Positions 29,726 to 38,622 of a stretch of 64,000 nucleotides of DNA are shown piece after piece. The position numbers and the translations under genes were made by a program. The stretch covers positions 3,218,668 through 3,282,667 of the forward strand of contig NZ_CP107551.1 in assembly GCF_025837095.1 (NCBI RefSeq). Direction: 5' to 3'. How positions within the stretch are numbered: the first letter of the stretch is position 1; every line of letters begins with the position of its first letter. This DNA is from Rhodococcus sp. Z13 (GTDB lineage: Bacteria; Actinomycetota; Actinomycetes; Mycobacteriales; Mycobacteriaceae). Below the pieces are notes generated by a model. The model searched no databases, had not been told where the DNA came from, and was given only the letters and a program-made list of their open reading frames with translations.

Positions 29726-30028
29726 CTACTTGGAGACGACAGCCAGGACGTCGCGCGCAGACAGGATCAGGTACTCCTCGCCGGCGTACTTGATCTCGGT
29801 GCCGCCGTACTTGCTGTAGATGACGACGTCGCCTTCCTTGACGTCCAGCGGGATGCGCTTCTCGCCATCCTCGTCCCAGCGGCCGGGGCCGACGGCGACG
29901 ACGGTGCCCTCCTGGGGCTTCTCCTTCGCCGTGTCCGGGATGACCAGGCCGGAGGCAGTCGTCGTCTCGGCCTCGTTGGCCTGGACGAGGATCTTGTCCT
30001 CGAGCGGCTTGATGTTCACGCTCGCCAC
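29726..30028 (-). CDS. groES: Co-chaperonin GroES
   Basis: A 100-residue co-chaperonin that caps GroEL. It starts [32 protein letters not shown], with the mobile loop around ETTTASGLV, and ends with [20 protein letters not shown] at 30028 has GGAGGG a few bases upstream. It is the first gene of the groES-groEL1 operon and lies behind a promoter that overlaps a CIRCE operator. Confidence 0.96.
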   Translation of the reverse strand: MASVNIKPLEDKILVQANEAETTTASGLVIPDTAKEKPQEGTVVAVGPGRWDEDGEKRIPLDVKEGDVVIYSKYGGTEIKYAGEEYLILSARDVLAVVSK

Positions 30029-30155
30029 GATGAGCCCTCCACTTTCAGGGGTATTGGGGTCCGAGATTCGGGTCTCGGACACGGGTGTGTTCAGTCATCA
30101 CGGTGACTCCGCACGCGTCCCGTCGTCGCGGGTGCCGGGTCGGCGCTCGGTGTCA

Positions 30156-30182
30156 CTAGCACTCTATACACGAGAGTGCCAG
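30156..30182 (-). promoter_or_regulatory. CIRCE operator (HrcA site) of groES-groEL1
   Basis: On the groES strand: CTGGCACTC-N9-GAGTGCTAG, a good match to TTAGCACTC-N9-GAGTGCTAA. It is about 128 bases upstream of the groES start. Confidence 0.92.
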
Positions 30183-30189
30183 CACTCAA
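30161..30189 (-). promoter_or_regulatory. groES promoter overlapping the CIRCE element
   Basis: On the minus strand, TTGAGT (30184-30189) and TAGAGT (30161-30166) are 17 bases apart. The -10 box lies inside the CIRCE right arm, so bound HrcA would block RNA polymerase directly. Confidence 0.7.
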
Positions 30190-30339
30190 GGGCAGCGGGC
30201 GCAAACGCGCCGCCGAGCGCGTCGCGGGGGTGCATGTTACGGTTGGATAACGGAAACCGATGAGCGTGATCGTTCGGTGACCTCCGCTCCGGAGGAGTGC
30301 GCACAGCGCCTGTCGTCGATCACGCACGGAAGGTGAACA

Positions 30340-32049
30340 ATGCCCACGTCGCTCGGCATCTCCGTCGGCGCCTCCGGCGTCGGCTCGGCCCTGCGCGTCG
30401 ACACCGCGACCGGTCCCACGACCGAGTTCCGCAGACTGACCGCCGAATCCGAGTCGGGACGTGGCCTCGGAGACCTCGTCTTCGACGCCGTCTCGCTCGT
30501 CTCCCCCACCGGCAGCGCCGCACCGGACCCGATCACGGTCGCCTACCGCACCGCGGAACAGGCAACCGAGATCCGTGTCGCCGCCGAACGCGCCGGACGC
30601 ATGGTGCGCCTCGTTCCCGAGACCTCGGCGGTTCTCGCCTACCTCCACACCGTGGGTGTCCGGCGCGAACCGGGCACGATCGGCATCGTCGACGTCGGCG
30701 CCTCCGGCACGACCGTCTCCGTGCTGGACCGGGTCAGCGGCACGGTGCTGCGCTCGGACCGGACCGAGCTGGTCGGCGGGCGAGTGCTCGGCGCCCGGGT
30801 GTTCGACCACGTCCGGCAGGCCACCGAACGCCTGCGCATCCGCGGGCAGATCGACCCAGATCTCCTGGCCGCCCGCTGTCAGGGCGCCCAGGAGGCGCTC
30901 TCCAGTGCGTCGACCACCCGCATCGACATCACCGAGGCCGGTCCCCGGGCATCGGTCACGCTCACCCGCTCCGAACTGAACGGGCTCACCGAGGACCTCG
31001 CCCGGGCCGCGGCGGAGTTCACCCGCCGGGTCTGCACCTCGTCGTCCCCCACCCCGCACACGCTGGCGCTGCTCGGCGGTGCCGCCGCGTCACCGGTGCT
31101 CGCCGAGGCCGTCGCCTCCGCGTTCGACGGGGAGATCGTCACCGTGCCCGAGCCCGGCGCCGCCGCCGCGATCGGCGCGGCACTGCTCGGCGAATCAGCG
31201 TCCGCGGACCACTACCCGCTGGTCGGCTCCCCCACCCGCAGCGGCGTGGGCTCGTCGGGCCGGGTGTCCGGTGTCCTCGCGGGGGTACTCGTGCTGAGTG
31301 CGGTGCTGGCCGGATTCGTCACCCAGCACTTCACCGACCACGACGGCAGCGACACCTCGGTCTCCCCGCTGCTCACCAGCGGAGCGGTTCCCGACGAGGA
31401 GCCGGCGACCTCGGCCGGGACGGGTATCCCCTCGGACGACCCGGAACCGGAGGTCGCCACGGACCGCACCGATGCGGAGGACTATCCCGCACCCACGACG
31501 ATCCCCTGGCCGGAGAGCACCTGGACCCCGTCGACGACCGTCGAGCGTCCGTCCACGACGTCGTCGACGACGGTGACCCCCACCCCCATCGACCAGGTGC
31601 CCACCCCGGAGTTCTCGCCGGAGAACACCCCCATGACGCGGCCGCCTCGGCCGGACACCGCCGCGCCGGGTTCGCAGCTCGCTCCCCCCGGCACGACCAC
31701 TCCGGGTTCGGAACTTCCCGGCAGCACCGGTCCGGCGACACCGCCCTCCACGACGGAACCCGGCACCGACGGACCCGACGGCGGTGAGGGTCCCGACCCG
31801 AGCGACACCACCACCCCGCCCTCGGACATCCCGACGTCGGGCACCCCGTCGCCGGCACCTCCGCCGGCATCCACCGAGTCCCCGTCCACGTCCCCGGAGG
31901 AGACCTCCGAGGAGGCCACCGCGGACGGCGGGACCACTGAACCGTCGACCAGCCGGCCGTGGACGGCGGAATCGTGGGCTACCGGGCCGATGCTCGGCGG
32001 GGCGCACATGGACGTCACCGCCCCGGACGGGTGGCCCTTCGGGCGATAG
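30340..32049 (+). CDS. Hsp70-like ATPase domain membrane protein with Pro/Thr-rich outer tail
   Basis: A 569-residue protein with an N-terminal actin/Hsp70-like ATPase fold. Visible pieces are SLGISVGASGVGSAL (weak phosphate-1), GIVDVGASGTTVSVLD (phosphate-2) and LLGGAAASPVLAEAV (adenosine motif). It lacks the Hsp70 peptide-binding domain. One membrane helix follows at about 310-328 (VSGVLAGVLVLSAVLAGFV), then about 240 residues outside the membrane, very rich in Pro, Thr and Ser, ending in MDVTAPDGWPFGR. ATG at 30340 has GGAAGG upstream. It is divergent from groES across 311 bp, and no equivalent is present at this position in M. tuberculosis. A role in envelope sensing or cell-wall assembly is only a guess. 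Confidence 0.78.
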   Translation: MPTSLGISVGASGVGSALRVDTATGPTTEFRRLTAESESGRGLGDLVFDAVSLVSPTGSAAPDPITVAYRTAEQATEIRVAAERAGRMVRLVPETSAVLAYLHTVGVRREPGTIGIVDVGASGTTVSVLDRVSGTVLRSDRTELVGGRVLGARVFDHVRQATERLRIRGQIDPDLLAARCQGAQEALSSASTTRIDITEAGPRASVTLTRSELNGLTEDLARAAAEFTRRVCTSSSPTPHTLALLGGAAASPVLAEAVASAFDGEIVTVPEPGAAAAIGAALLGESASADHYPLVGSPTRSGVGSSGRVSGVLAGVLVLSAVLAGFVTQHFTDHDGSDTSVSPLLTSGAVPDEEPATSAGTGIPSDDPEPEVATDRTDAEDYPAPTTIPWPESTWTPSTTVERPSTTSSTTVTPTPIDQVPTPEFSPENTPMTRPPRPDTAAPGSQLAPPGTTTPGSELPGSTGPATPPSTTEPGTDGPDGGEGPDPSDTTTPPSDIPTSGTPSPAPPPASTESPSTSPEETSEEATADGGTTEPSTSRPWTAESWATGPMLGGAHMDVTAPDGWPFGR

Positions 32050-32052
32050 CCG

Positions 32053-33129
32053 TCAGACGGTGATCTGCGAGACCGACACCGGCAGGCCCGGATCGGTCGC
32101 GACCCCCAGCGACGACGGCTGGGCGCCACCGGCGATGAGGTGGGCGCCGAGCGCCGCGATCATCACGCCGTTGTCGGTGCACAGGCGCGGCCGGGGCACA
32201 CGCAGCGTGAGCCCCGCGGCGGCGCACCGCCCCTCCGCGAGTTCCCGCAACCGGCTGTTGGCCGTGGCACCGCCGCCGAGAACCAGGGTGTCGACCCCGA
32301 GGTCCTGCGCCGCGCGCACGGCCTTCATCGTCAGCACGTCGGCGACGGCCTCCTGGAATCCGGCGGCGACGTCGGCCACCGGCACCGGCTCCCCCGCGCG
32401 TTCCTTCGCCTCGACGAACCGGGCCACCGCGGTCTTGAGACCGGAGAAGGAGAAGTCGTGCCGCGCGTCGCGCGGGCCGGTCATGCCGCGCGGGAAGACC
32501 ACCGCCTCGCGGTCGCCCTCCCGGGCGAGCCGGTCCACCTCCGGGCCACCGGGATAGCCCAGCCCCAGCAGTCGGGCAACCTTGTCGAAGGCCTCTCCCG
32601 CGGCGTCGTCGACGGTGGTGCCGAGTTCGACGATGGGCTTGCCCAGGTCCTCGACGTGCAGCAGGTGCGTGTGTCCACCGGAGACGAGCAGCGCCACGCA
32701 GGGCGGCATCGGTCCGTGTTCGAGGGTGTCGACCGCGACGTGCCCGGCGAGATGGTTGATGGCGAAGAACGGCACGTTCCACGCCGCCGCGTACGCCTTC
32801 GCCGCCGCGACCCCGACGAGCAGCGCGCCCGCGAGGCCCGGGCCGATGGTCGCGCACACCGCGTCGGGCCGGGCGATACCGGCCTCGTCGAGGGCGCGGC
32901 GCATGGTGGGGACCATCGCCTCGAGATGCGCGCGGGAGGCGATCTCGGGCACCACCCCGCCGAACCGGGCGTGTTCGTCGACGCTCGACGCGACCGCGTC
33001 GGCGAGCAGTTCGAGGGTGCCGTCGCCGACCCAGCGGACGATGCCGACACCGGTCTCGTCGCACGAGCTCTCGATGCCCATCACCACGGGGTTCTCCGGC
33101 AGACGGACCGGGGCACTGCTGGTGGTCAC
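32053..33129 (-). CDS. tsaD: tRNA N6-adenosine threonylcarbamoyltransferase TsaD
   Basis: A 358-residue TsaD that transfers threonylcarbamoyl to A37 of ANN-decoding tRNAs. Typical motifs are [14 protein letters not shown], the metal-binding HLAGH in [12 protein letters not shown], and the nucleotide-site [18 protein letters not shown]. The GTG start overlaps the rimI stop by four bases, and the gene converges with the Hsp70-like gene with 3 bases between stops. It works with TsaB and TsaE encoded just upstream. Confidence 0.96.
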   Translation of the reverse strand: MTTSSAPVRLPENPVVMGIESSCDETGVGIVRWVGDGTLELLADAVASSVDEHARFGGVVPEIASRAHLEAMVPTMRRALDEAGIARPDAVCATIGPGLAGALLVGVAAAKAYAAAWNVPFFAINHLAGHVAVDTLEHGPMPPCVALLVSGGHTHLLHVEDLGKPIVELGTTVDDAAGEAFDKVARLLGLGYPGGPEVDRLAREGDREAVVFPRGMTGPRDARHDFSFSGLKTAVARFVEAKERAGEPVPVADVAAGFQEAVADVLTMKAVRAAQDLGVDTLVLGGGATANSRLRELAEGRCAAAGLTLRVPRPRLCTDNGVMIAALGAHLIAGGAQPSSLGVATDPGLPVSVSQITV

Positions 33130-33644
33130 TGCTGTGACTCCTCTCGCGGATCGGGACGCCGCATCGTGTACGCGTCCGCGCCGCTCGGCTGGTAGTAACG
33201 CTTCCTGGTTCCGACGATCTCGAACCCTTCACGGTGGTAGAGGGCGATCGCGGGGTCGTTGTCGGTGCGCACCTCGAGGAAGACCGGGCCGCCCCACCGG
33301 TCGGCCACCCGCAACAGCTCCCCCAGCAGGGCGCCGCCGATGCCGCGGCGGTGGGCGGCGGGGTCGACGCCGATGGTGTGGACCTCGGATTCGGGGTCGA
33401 TCGCGGTGCCGAGCCGGGCCAGGCCCGCATACCCGATCAGCCGTCCGTCCCGGTCGCGGGCCGCGACGTAGTGGTTGTGCGGTGAGGCCAGTTCCGAGAG
33501 GAACGCCTCGGCGCTCCACGGGTCGTCGCCGGGGAACAGGACCTGTTCGAGTTCGGCGCAGCGCGGGGCGTCCTCGGGGCGCAGCGGGTCGAGGACGACG
33601 GCGGGTTCCGCCGGCGCGTTCGTGTCGTCGGGGGTCGTGTTCAT
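33126..33644 (-). CDS. rimI: Ribosomal protein S18-alanine N-acetyltransferase RimI-like
   Basis: A 172-residue GNAT acetyltransferase. The acetyl-CoA loop is [24 protein letters not shown], with a C-terminal [24 protein letters not shown] segment matching RimI. It is placed between tsaB and tsaD as in other actinobacteria. The ATG start overlaps the tsaB stop (ATGA at 33641-33644) and its stop overlaps the tsaD start. Acetylation of S18 or other N-termini is inferred from the family. Confidence 0.9.
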   Translation of the reverse strand: MNTTPDDTNAPAEPAVVLDPLRPEDAPRCAELEQVLFPGDDPWSAEAFLSELASPHNHYVAARDRDGRLIGYAGLARLGTAIDPESEVHTIGVDPAAHRRGIGGALLGELLRVADRWGGPVFLEVRTDNDPAIALYHREGFEIVGTRKRYYQPSGADAYTMRRPDPREESQQ

Positions 33645-34309
33645 GCTCGGCGGTTCGCGGGTTCCACCGCGTCGGGTCGGCGCAGGTACAGGGGCACCAG
33701 CGGGGCCGGTTCGGTGCCCGCGCGGAGGTCGTCGGCGGCCACGGCGACGAGCGCGGCCGGGGACGGCGTGTGCACGTCGACGGCCGGCAGGTCGAACAGT
33801 GCGACGTGGGCGGGCGAACCCGCGATCCGCACGGACGGTTCGGCGGGCAGGTCGGCGGGCTTGCGCACCTCGGGGCCCTCGACGCGGCGACCGCCGGAAT
33901 AGCGCGCCCAGTACACCTCGCGGCGTCGGGCGTCGGTGACGACCAGCAGGTCCTCCGTGACGTCGTGGCGACGGTGGGCGTCGACGGCGATGGCGTCGAG
34001 GCTGCACACGCCGTGGACGGGGATGCCCAGGGCGTCACCGAAGGCGGCGGCGGTGGCCATGCCGACGCGCAGGCCCGTGAACGGGCCCGGTCCCACGCCG
34101 ACGACGATCGCGTCGAGATCGGTGGGGCTCTTCCCGGCCTCGGCGAGGCATTCGAGGATCTGCGGGGTCAGCACCTCCGCGTGTGCCCGCGGATTGTCGG
34201 TGACCCGGGCCGCGACCACCTCCGGCAGGGCATCACCGCCGTCGGCGTCGAGACGGACGAGTCCCGAGGTCACGGCGGGTGTGGCGGTATCGACGGCGAG
34301 CACGAGCAC
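33641..34309 (-). CDS. tsaB: t6A biosynthesis protein TsaB
   Basis: A 222-residue TsaB. It starts with LVLAVDTATPAVTSGLV and contains the family motif VGVGPGPFTGLRVGMATA. TsaB forms the scaffold of the TsaB-TsaD-TsaE complex. GTG at 34309 gives the standard N-terminus; a second GTG two codons later is possible. It lies 48 bases downstream of tsaE and overlaps rimI. Confidence 0.94.
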   Translation of the reverse strand: MLVLAVDTATPAVTSGLVRLDADGGDALPEVVAARVTDNPRAHAEVLTPQILECLAEAGKSPTDLDAIVVGVGPGPFTGLRVGMATAAAFGDALGIPVHGVCSLDAIAVDAHRRHDVTEDLLVVTDARRREVYWARYSGGRRVEGPEVRKPADLPAEPSVRIAGSPAHVALFDLPAVDVHTPSPAALVAVAADDLRAGTEPAPLVPLYLRRPDAVEPANRRA

Positions 34310-34357
34310 GATGTACCAGCGTACTCCGCGGTGGCACGCCGACCTACCGCGCGTGCT

Positions 34358-34840
34358 TCAGCCCACCCACTCCCAGCTGGCGCGGCGGACGTCACTGCCC
34401 GGATCGCGCCGCAGCCGCACCCGCAGGTGCCGCTCGGCGAGCTGCTCGACGAGGCCCTCGCCCCACTCCACGACCACGACGGTGTCGGTGAGGTCGGTGT
34501 CGAGGTCGAGCGCGTCGAGTTCGTCGAGGGCGTTCGGGCCGTCACCCAGCCGGTAGGCGTCGACGTGGACCATTCCCACCGGTTCCCGGCCCTCGGGGTT
34601 GCCGGGGCGGTGTTCGCGGGCGATCACGAAGGTCGGCGAGGTGACCCGTCCCTGCACCCCGAGACCGGCGGCGATACCCCGGGTCAGTGCGGTCTTGCCG
34701 GCACCGAGCGGCCCGTCGAGCACCACCAGGTCGCCGGCGTGCAGTTCCGCGGCGAGGCGCCGCCCGAACGCCTCGGTGTCCTCCACCGTCGCCAGCTCGA
34801 TGTGCTGCTCGGTGTTCTGCTCGATGTGCTGCTCAGCCAA
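34358..34840 (-). CDS. tsaE: t6A biosynthesis ATPase TsaE
   Basis: A 160-residue P-loop ATPase with Walker A GPLGAGKTALTRG, the SPTFVI switch segment and VHVDAYRL. It energises the TsaBD complex. The start proposed is a TTG that overlaps the preceding hydrolase gene by 8 bases, with AGGCAGG upstream. The N-terminus then contains an unusual EQHIEQNTEQHIE repeat from a 24-bp duplication. A GTG 54 bases downstream (34786) would remove that repeat and is a fair alternative. Confidence 0.93.
   Translation of the reverse strand: MAEQHIEQNTEQHIELATVEDTEAFGRRLAAELHAGDLVVLDGPLGAGKTALTRGIAAGLGVQGRVTSPTFVIAREHRPGNPEGREPVGMVHVDAYRLGDGPNALDELDALDLDTDLTDTVVVVEWGEGLVEQLAERHLRVRLRRDPGSDVRRASWEWVG
34796..34834. 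repeat. 24-bp period repeat at the start of tsaE
   Basis: CTCGATGTGCTGCTC occurs at 34796-34810 and 34820-34834, 24 bases apart and in frame, giving two EQHIE segments. Confidence 0.8.
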
Positions 34841-35891
34841 TTGCCGCCTGCCTCACGGACGCGTGGTGGGTGAAGGCCCGCTGGATCAGGCGGTCGAGCG
34901 CCCGGTCGACCACCTCCGGGAATTCGAGCTGCACCAGGTGCCCGGCGCCGCGCACGCGCTCGAGTTCGGCGTCGGGCAGCGCCTCGGCGAGAGCCTGCGA
35001 ACTCGTGAACGGGATGACCATGTCGGCGTCCCCGGACAGCACCAGCACCGGGACCGTGCCCAGCACGGGCAGCGCCGCGGACTCGTCGTGCAGCTCCAGC
35101 GTCCGCAGGAAGTTGACGATGGTCAGCACGGACGTCTCGTCGAGCATCCGGTCGGAGAACCGCACCAGCCGCGGGCTGACCACCGTGCCGTAGGAGGCGG
35201 CCCGCAGGATCGGGGTGACGACGGCCCGGGCGGCGCCGCGCGCGAACTGCACGAAGCCCGGCGCGGTGCGTGCCGCGTACCGGAAGGCGTCGATCACCGG
35301 GTTCTCGAGATTGCGGCCGATCCCCGACTTGCTGAGCCCGGCCGCGGTGGTGGCGAGGAGCCCCACCCCGGCGATGCGTCCCTCGAAGAGATCGGGGCGC
35401 TGCGAGGCGAGCGCGATGGCCGTCATGCCGCCCATCGAATGTCCGACCACGACGACCGGCCCGGTGGGGGCCACCTCGTCGATCACCCGGCCGAGGTCGC
35501 GGCCGAGCTGCGCGATCGTGCACCGGTCGGAGTCCGAGTGGCCGGACTCGCCGTGACCGCGCTGGTCGTAGAACACCCCGCGCGCGTCGCGTCCCCAGTG
35601 CGCGGTCAGGTGGCGGTACTGCAGGTGCCAGGACTGCATCCGCAGGCAGTATCCGTGCACGAAGACGACGGTGAGCGGCGCCTGCGGTGAGCCGGACTCG
35701 CGCACGACGAGGGACACCCCGTCCTCGGTGGTGACGGTGCGTTCCGGGAGGCGGAGGATCGCGTCGAAGTCCTCGTCGCCGTAGATCTCGGGGACGGGGG
35801 CGCCGGCGCTCTTCACCGCGTACAGGCCCGCCGACGAGGCGAGCGTCAGGAGGCTCGTGCCCAGGAGCCCCATCCTGCCCATCACGGACAT
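34833..35891 (-). CDS. Alpha/beta hydrolase with N-terminal hydrophobic segment
   Basis: A 352-residue alpha/beta hydrolase. The oxyanion motif is VFVHGYCLRMQSW, the nucleophile elbow is VVGHSMGGMTAIAL, the acid is probably in LVLSGDADMVIP, and the His in VRGAGHLVQLE. A short hydrophobic stretch at the N-terminus (LLGTSLLTLASSAGLYAV) may be an anchor or signal. It lies between alr and tsaE with a 4-base gap to alr and an 8-base overlap with tsaE, so all are probably on one transcript. Several ATG starts are close together; 35891 is used, with 35882 equally possible. Substrate unknown. Confidence 0.85.
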   Translation of the reverse strand: MSVMGRMGLLGTSLLTLASSAGLYAVKSAGAPVPEIYGDEDFDAILRLPERTVTTEDGVSLVVRESGSPQAPLTVVFVHGYCLRMQSWHLQYRHLTAHWGRDARGVFYDQRGHGESGHSDSDRCTIAQLGRDLGRVIDEVAPTGPVVVVGHSMGGMTAIALASQRPDLFEGRIAGVGLLATTAAGLSKSGIGRNLENPVIDAFRYAARTAPGFVQFARGAARAVVTPILRAASYGTVVSPRLVRFSDRMLDETSVLTIVNFLRTLELHDESAALPVLGTVPVLVLSGDADMVIPFTSSQALAEALPDAELERVRGAGHLVQLEFPEVVDRALDRLIQRAFTHHASVRQAAIG

Positions 35892-35895
35892 GACC

Positions 35896-37068
35896 TCACA
35901 CTCCCTTCCCCCCGACATAGGTCCGGACGGTGCGTCCGCCGATGCCGGTCACGATCTCGTAGTTGATCGTGCCCAGCACGTCGGCCCAGTCCTGGGCGTT
36001 CGGTTCGCCGTGACGCCCGTCACCGAAGAACAACGCTTCGTCGCCCTCGCGTACTCCGGCCCCGTCCGGGCCGAGGTCGACGACGAGCTGATCCATGCAC
36101 ACGCGGCCGATCTGCGGGCAGCGGCGTCCGCCGAGCTGCACCTCGATGCGGCCGCTGAGATTGCGGCGGACGCCGTCCGCGTAGCCCATGGGCAGCAACG
36201 CGACGGTCGTGTCGACGGGAGCGACCCAGCTGTGCCCGTAGGACACCCCGGTTCCTGCCTTCACCTTCTTCACCAGCACCACCCTCGCCCGTACGGTCAT
36301 CACCGGCCGGAAACCCATGTCTCCGCGTTCCGGGATCGGTGTCAACCCGTACATCGCGATTCCGGGCCGAACCATGTCGAATCGCAGGTCGGGGCGGGTG
36401 ACGGTGGCCGCCGAGTTCGACAGGTGCACCACCTCGGGGGCCAGCGAGTGCCGCCGCAGGTCGGCGACGGCCTCGATCAGCCGGTCGCGCTGCTCGGCGT
36501 TGACAGGATGGTCGGGCTCGTCGCCGTGGGCGAGATGGGAGAACGCCCCGCGCACCCGCACCGCACCCTCCGCCTGGGCGCGGCCGAGATCGCGCAGCAT
36601 GTCGTCCCACTCGTCGGCGGCGACGCCGTTGCGGTTGAGACCGGTGTCGACCTTGACCGTGATCGTCGCGGTGGTCCCGACGCCCCGGGCCGCCTCGACG
36701 ACGGCGGCGAGATGCCGCGGCGAGGAGACACCCAGTTCGATGCCGGCCTCCACGGCGGGCGCGAAGTCGGAGTCGGCGGTGTGCAGCCAGGACAGGATGG
36801 GAGCCTCGATGCCCGCGGCACGCAGTTCCAGGGCCTCGCCGAGGGTGGTCACGCCGAGTTCCCGGGCGCCGGCGGCGAGCGCCGCCCGCGCGACCGGCAC
36901 CGCGCCGTGGTTGTAGGCATCGGCCTTGACGACGGCCATGATCGCCGCCGGCCCCGCGTACTCGCGCAACGCTCGTACGTTCTCCGCGACGGCGTCGAGG
37001 TCGACGACCGCCTCCGCCTGGGGATGGAGAGTTCGAGCAGCTTGCGGGGGGCGCGGGGTCGTGGTCAC
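35896..37068 (-). CDS. alr: Alanine racemase
   Basis: A 390-residue fold-type III PLP enzyme that makes D-alanine for peptidoglycan. The PLP Lys is K48 in MAVVKADAYNHG. Other family motifs are VDTGLNRNG, FDMVRPGIAMYG, the second catalytic Tyr in GVSYGHSW, and RVCMDQLVVDLG. GTG at 37068 is used; the frame is open further upstream but shows no conserved residues there. It sits 58 bases after nnrD and 4 bases before the hydrolase gene. Confidence 0.95.
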   Translation of the reverse strand: MTTTPRPPQAARTLHPQAEAVVDLDAVAENVRALREYAGPAAIMAVVKADAYNHGAVPVARAALAAGARELGVTTLGEALELRAAGIEAPILSWLHTADSDFAPAVEAGIELGVSSPRHLAAVVEAARGVGTTATITVKVDTGLNRNGVAADEWDDMLRDLGRAQAEGAVRVRGAFSHLAHGDEPDHPVNAEQRDRLIEAVADLRRHSLAPEVVHLSNSAATVTRPDLRFDMVRPGIAMYGLTPIPERGDMGFRPVMTVRARVVLVKKVKAGTGVSYGHSWVAPVDTTVALLPMGYADGVRRNLSGRIEVQLGGRRCPQIGRVCMDQLVVDLGPDGAGVREGDEALFFGDGRHGEPNAQDWADVLGTINYEIVTGIGGRTVRTYVGGKGV

Positions 37069-37126
37069 GTCTCTCGATCCTGCCACTGCGCCCCGACCGG
37101 CCTTCGTCGTGGCCCGGTGTGCCACG

Positions 37127-38578
37127 TCACGATTCGGCAATGTGGGTGCGCAGCAACCGGATCGCGTCGCCGATCCGGGCGAGGATCCCGCTCGCCGAGA
37201 CCGGGGCGGCGCCGGGCGCTTCCGGATCGCGGGCCGCGAGGTTCGCGGCGAGCGCGTGGGCGCGGGCCCCGGCCGCCGCGGCCAGATCCACCGGCATCCC
37301 CGACGACATCAGCGCCCCGACGATGCCGGACAGCAGGTCGCCGGCGCCCGCGGTCGACGCCCACGATCCGCCCGCGTCGTTGACGAAGACGTGCCCGTCG
37401 GGCCGGGCGACGAGGGTGGCACGGCCCTTGAGCAGCACGTGGACGTCCCAATCGGCGGCGAGTTCCCGGGCGGCCGCCACCCGGTCGGGTTCGGGTCGGT
37501 TCCCGGTCAGCCGCGCGAACTCCCCGGCGTGCGGAGTCAGCAGGGTCGGCGCGGACCGGCCCCGCACGAGGCCCGGGTCGCGGGCGAGCAGGGTCAGCCC
37601 GTCGGCGTCGACGAGCACCGGCAGGTCGGTGGCGAGGATGCCGCGGAGCGTCGCGACGGCCTCGTCGTCGGTGCCGGCGCCCGGTCCGACCACCCAGGCC
37701 TGCACCCGGCCGGTCTCGGCCACGGTCGTGCTCGCGACGACCTCGGGAAACCGGGCGAGCACCTCGGCGGCGCCGGTGCCGACGTAGCGCACCATGCCGG
37801 AGGTCGCGGCGACCGCGGCTCCCGTGCACAACACCCCCGCCCCCGGATACCGGGCGCTGCCGGCACGGATACCGACCACGCCCTGCGAGTACTTGTCGTC
37901 CTCGGCGCCGGGGACCGGCCAGATCGCCCCGATCTCCGACGGCTCCGCCGCCGCCAGCCGGGCCTCGGGCAGGGTGAGGCCGATGTCGACCAGTTCGACA
38001 CGACCGCACCTCGCGGGAGCGAGCACGTGGACGGGCTTGTAGGCACCGAAGGTGACCGTCACCGCGGCCGTGACGGCCGGGCCGTCGACGGCCCCGGTGT
38101 CTGGATCGACCCCGCTCGGGGTGTCGACGGCAACGATCGGGGCGGTGATCTCGTCGACGACCGCGGCGGCGGCCGGGCGCAGTGGGCCCCGCCCGGAGAT
38201 ACCGACGATGCCGTCGAGGACCAGGTCGGGGTCGCCGACGTGCTCGGGAGCGGCCCGCAGGACCCGCCCACCGGCCTTCGTCAGCGCCCGCAGTCCCGCC
38301 GGATGCGCCCGGTCGGGGTTCAGCAGCAGAGCCGTCACCGCAACGCCCCGGCGCCGCAGGAAGGCACCCGCCCACAGCGCGTCCCCGCCGTTGTCGCCCG
38401 AGCCGACGAGCAAAGTCACCCGGCGGCCGGCGATCCCGCCGGTGCGGGCCCGCAGTTCCTCGGCGGTGACCCGGGCGAGCCCGTGCGCGGCCCGGCGCAT
38501 CAGCGTTCCCTCGGGCAGCGAGGCGAGCAGGGGCGCCTCCGCGGCACGGACCGTGTCGCAGGGGTGATAACTGCGCAT
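37127..38578 (-). CDS. nnrD: Bifunctional NAD(P)H-hydrate epimerase/dehydratase
   Basis: A 483-residue fusion that repairs hydrated NAD(P)H. The N-terminal epimerase part (about 1-215) carries LVGSGDNGGDALWAGAFL and VDTPSGVDPDTG. The C-terminal ADP/ATP-dependent dehydratase part carries VVGPGAGTDDEA, LTPHAGEFARLTG, LLKGRATLVARPDG and the catalytic-site GSWASTAGAGDLLSGIVGAL. ATG at 38578 fits. It follows glmS by 44 bases on the same strand, in the Rv3433c position. Confidence 0.93.
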   Translation of the reverse strand: MRSYHPCDTVRAAEAPLLASLPEGTLMRRAAHGLARVTAEELRARTGGIAGRRVTLLVGSGDNGGDALWAGAFLRRRGVAVTALLLNPDRAHPAGLRALTKAGGRVLRAAPEHVGDPDLVLDGIVGISGRGPLRPAAAAVVDEITAPIVAVDTPSGVDPDTGAVDGPAVTAAVTVTFGAYKPVHVLAPARCGRVELVDIGLTLPEARLAAAEPSEIGAIWPVPGAEDDKYSQGVVGIRAGSARYPGAGVLCTGAAVAATSGMVRYVGTGAAEVLARFPEVVASTTVAETGRVQAWVVGPGAGTDDEAVATLRGILATDLPVLVDADGLTLLARDPGLVRGRSAPTLLTPHAGEFARLTGNRPEPDRVAAARELAADWDVHVLLKGRATLVARPDGHVFVNDAGGSWASTAGAGDLLSGIVGALMSSGMPVDLAAAAGARAHALAANLAARDPEAPGAAPVSASGILARIGDAIRLLRTHIAES

Positions 38579-38622
38579 CGTCCCTCCCGGGATGTCGCGG
38601 TTACACGGCTACTTCGTATCGA

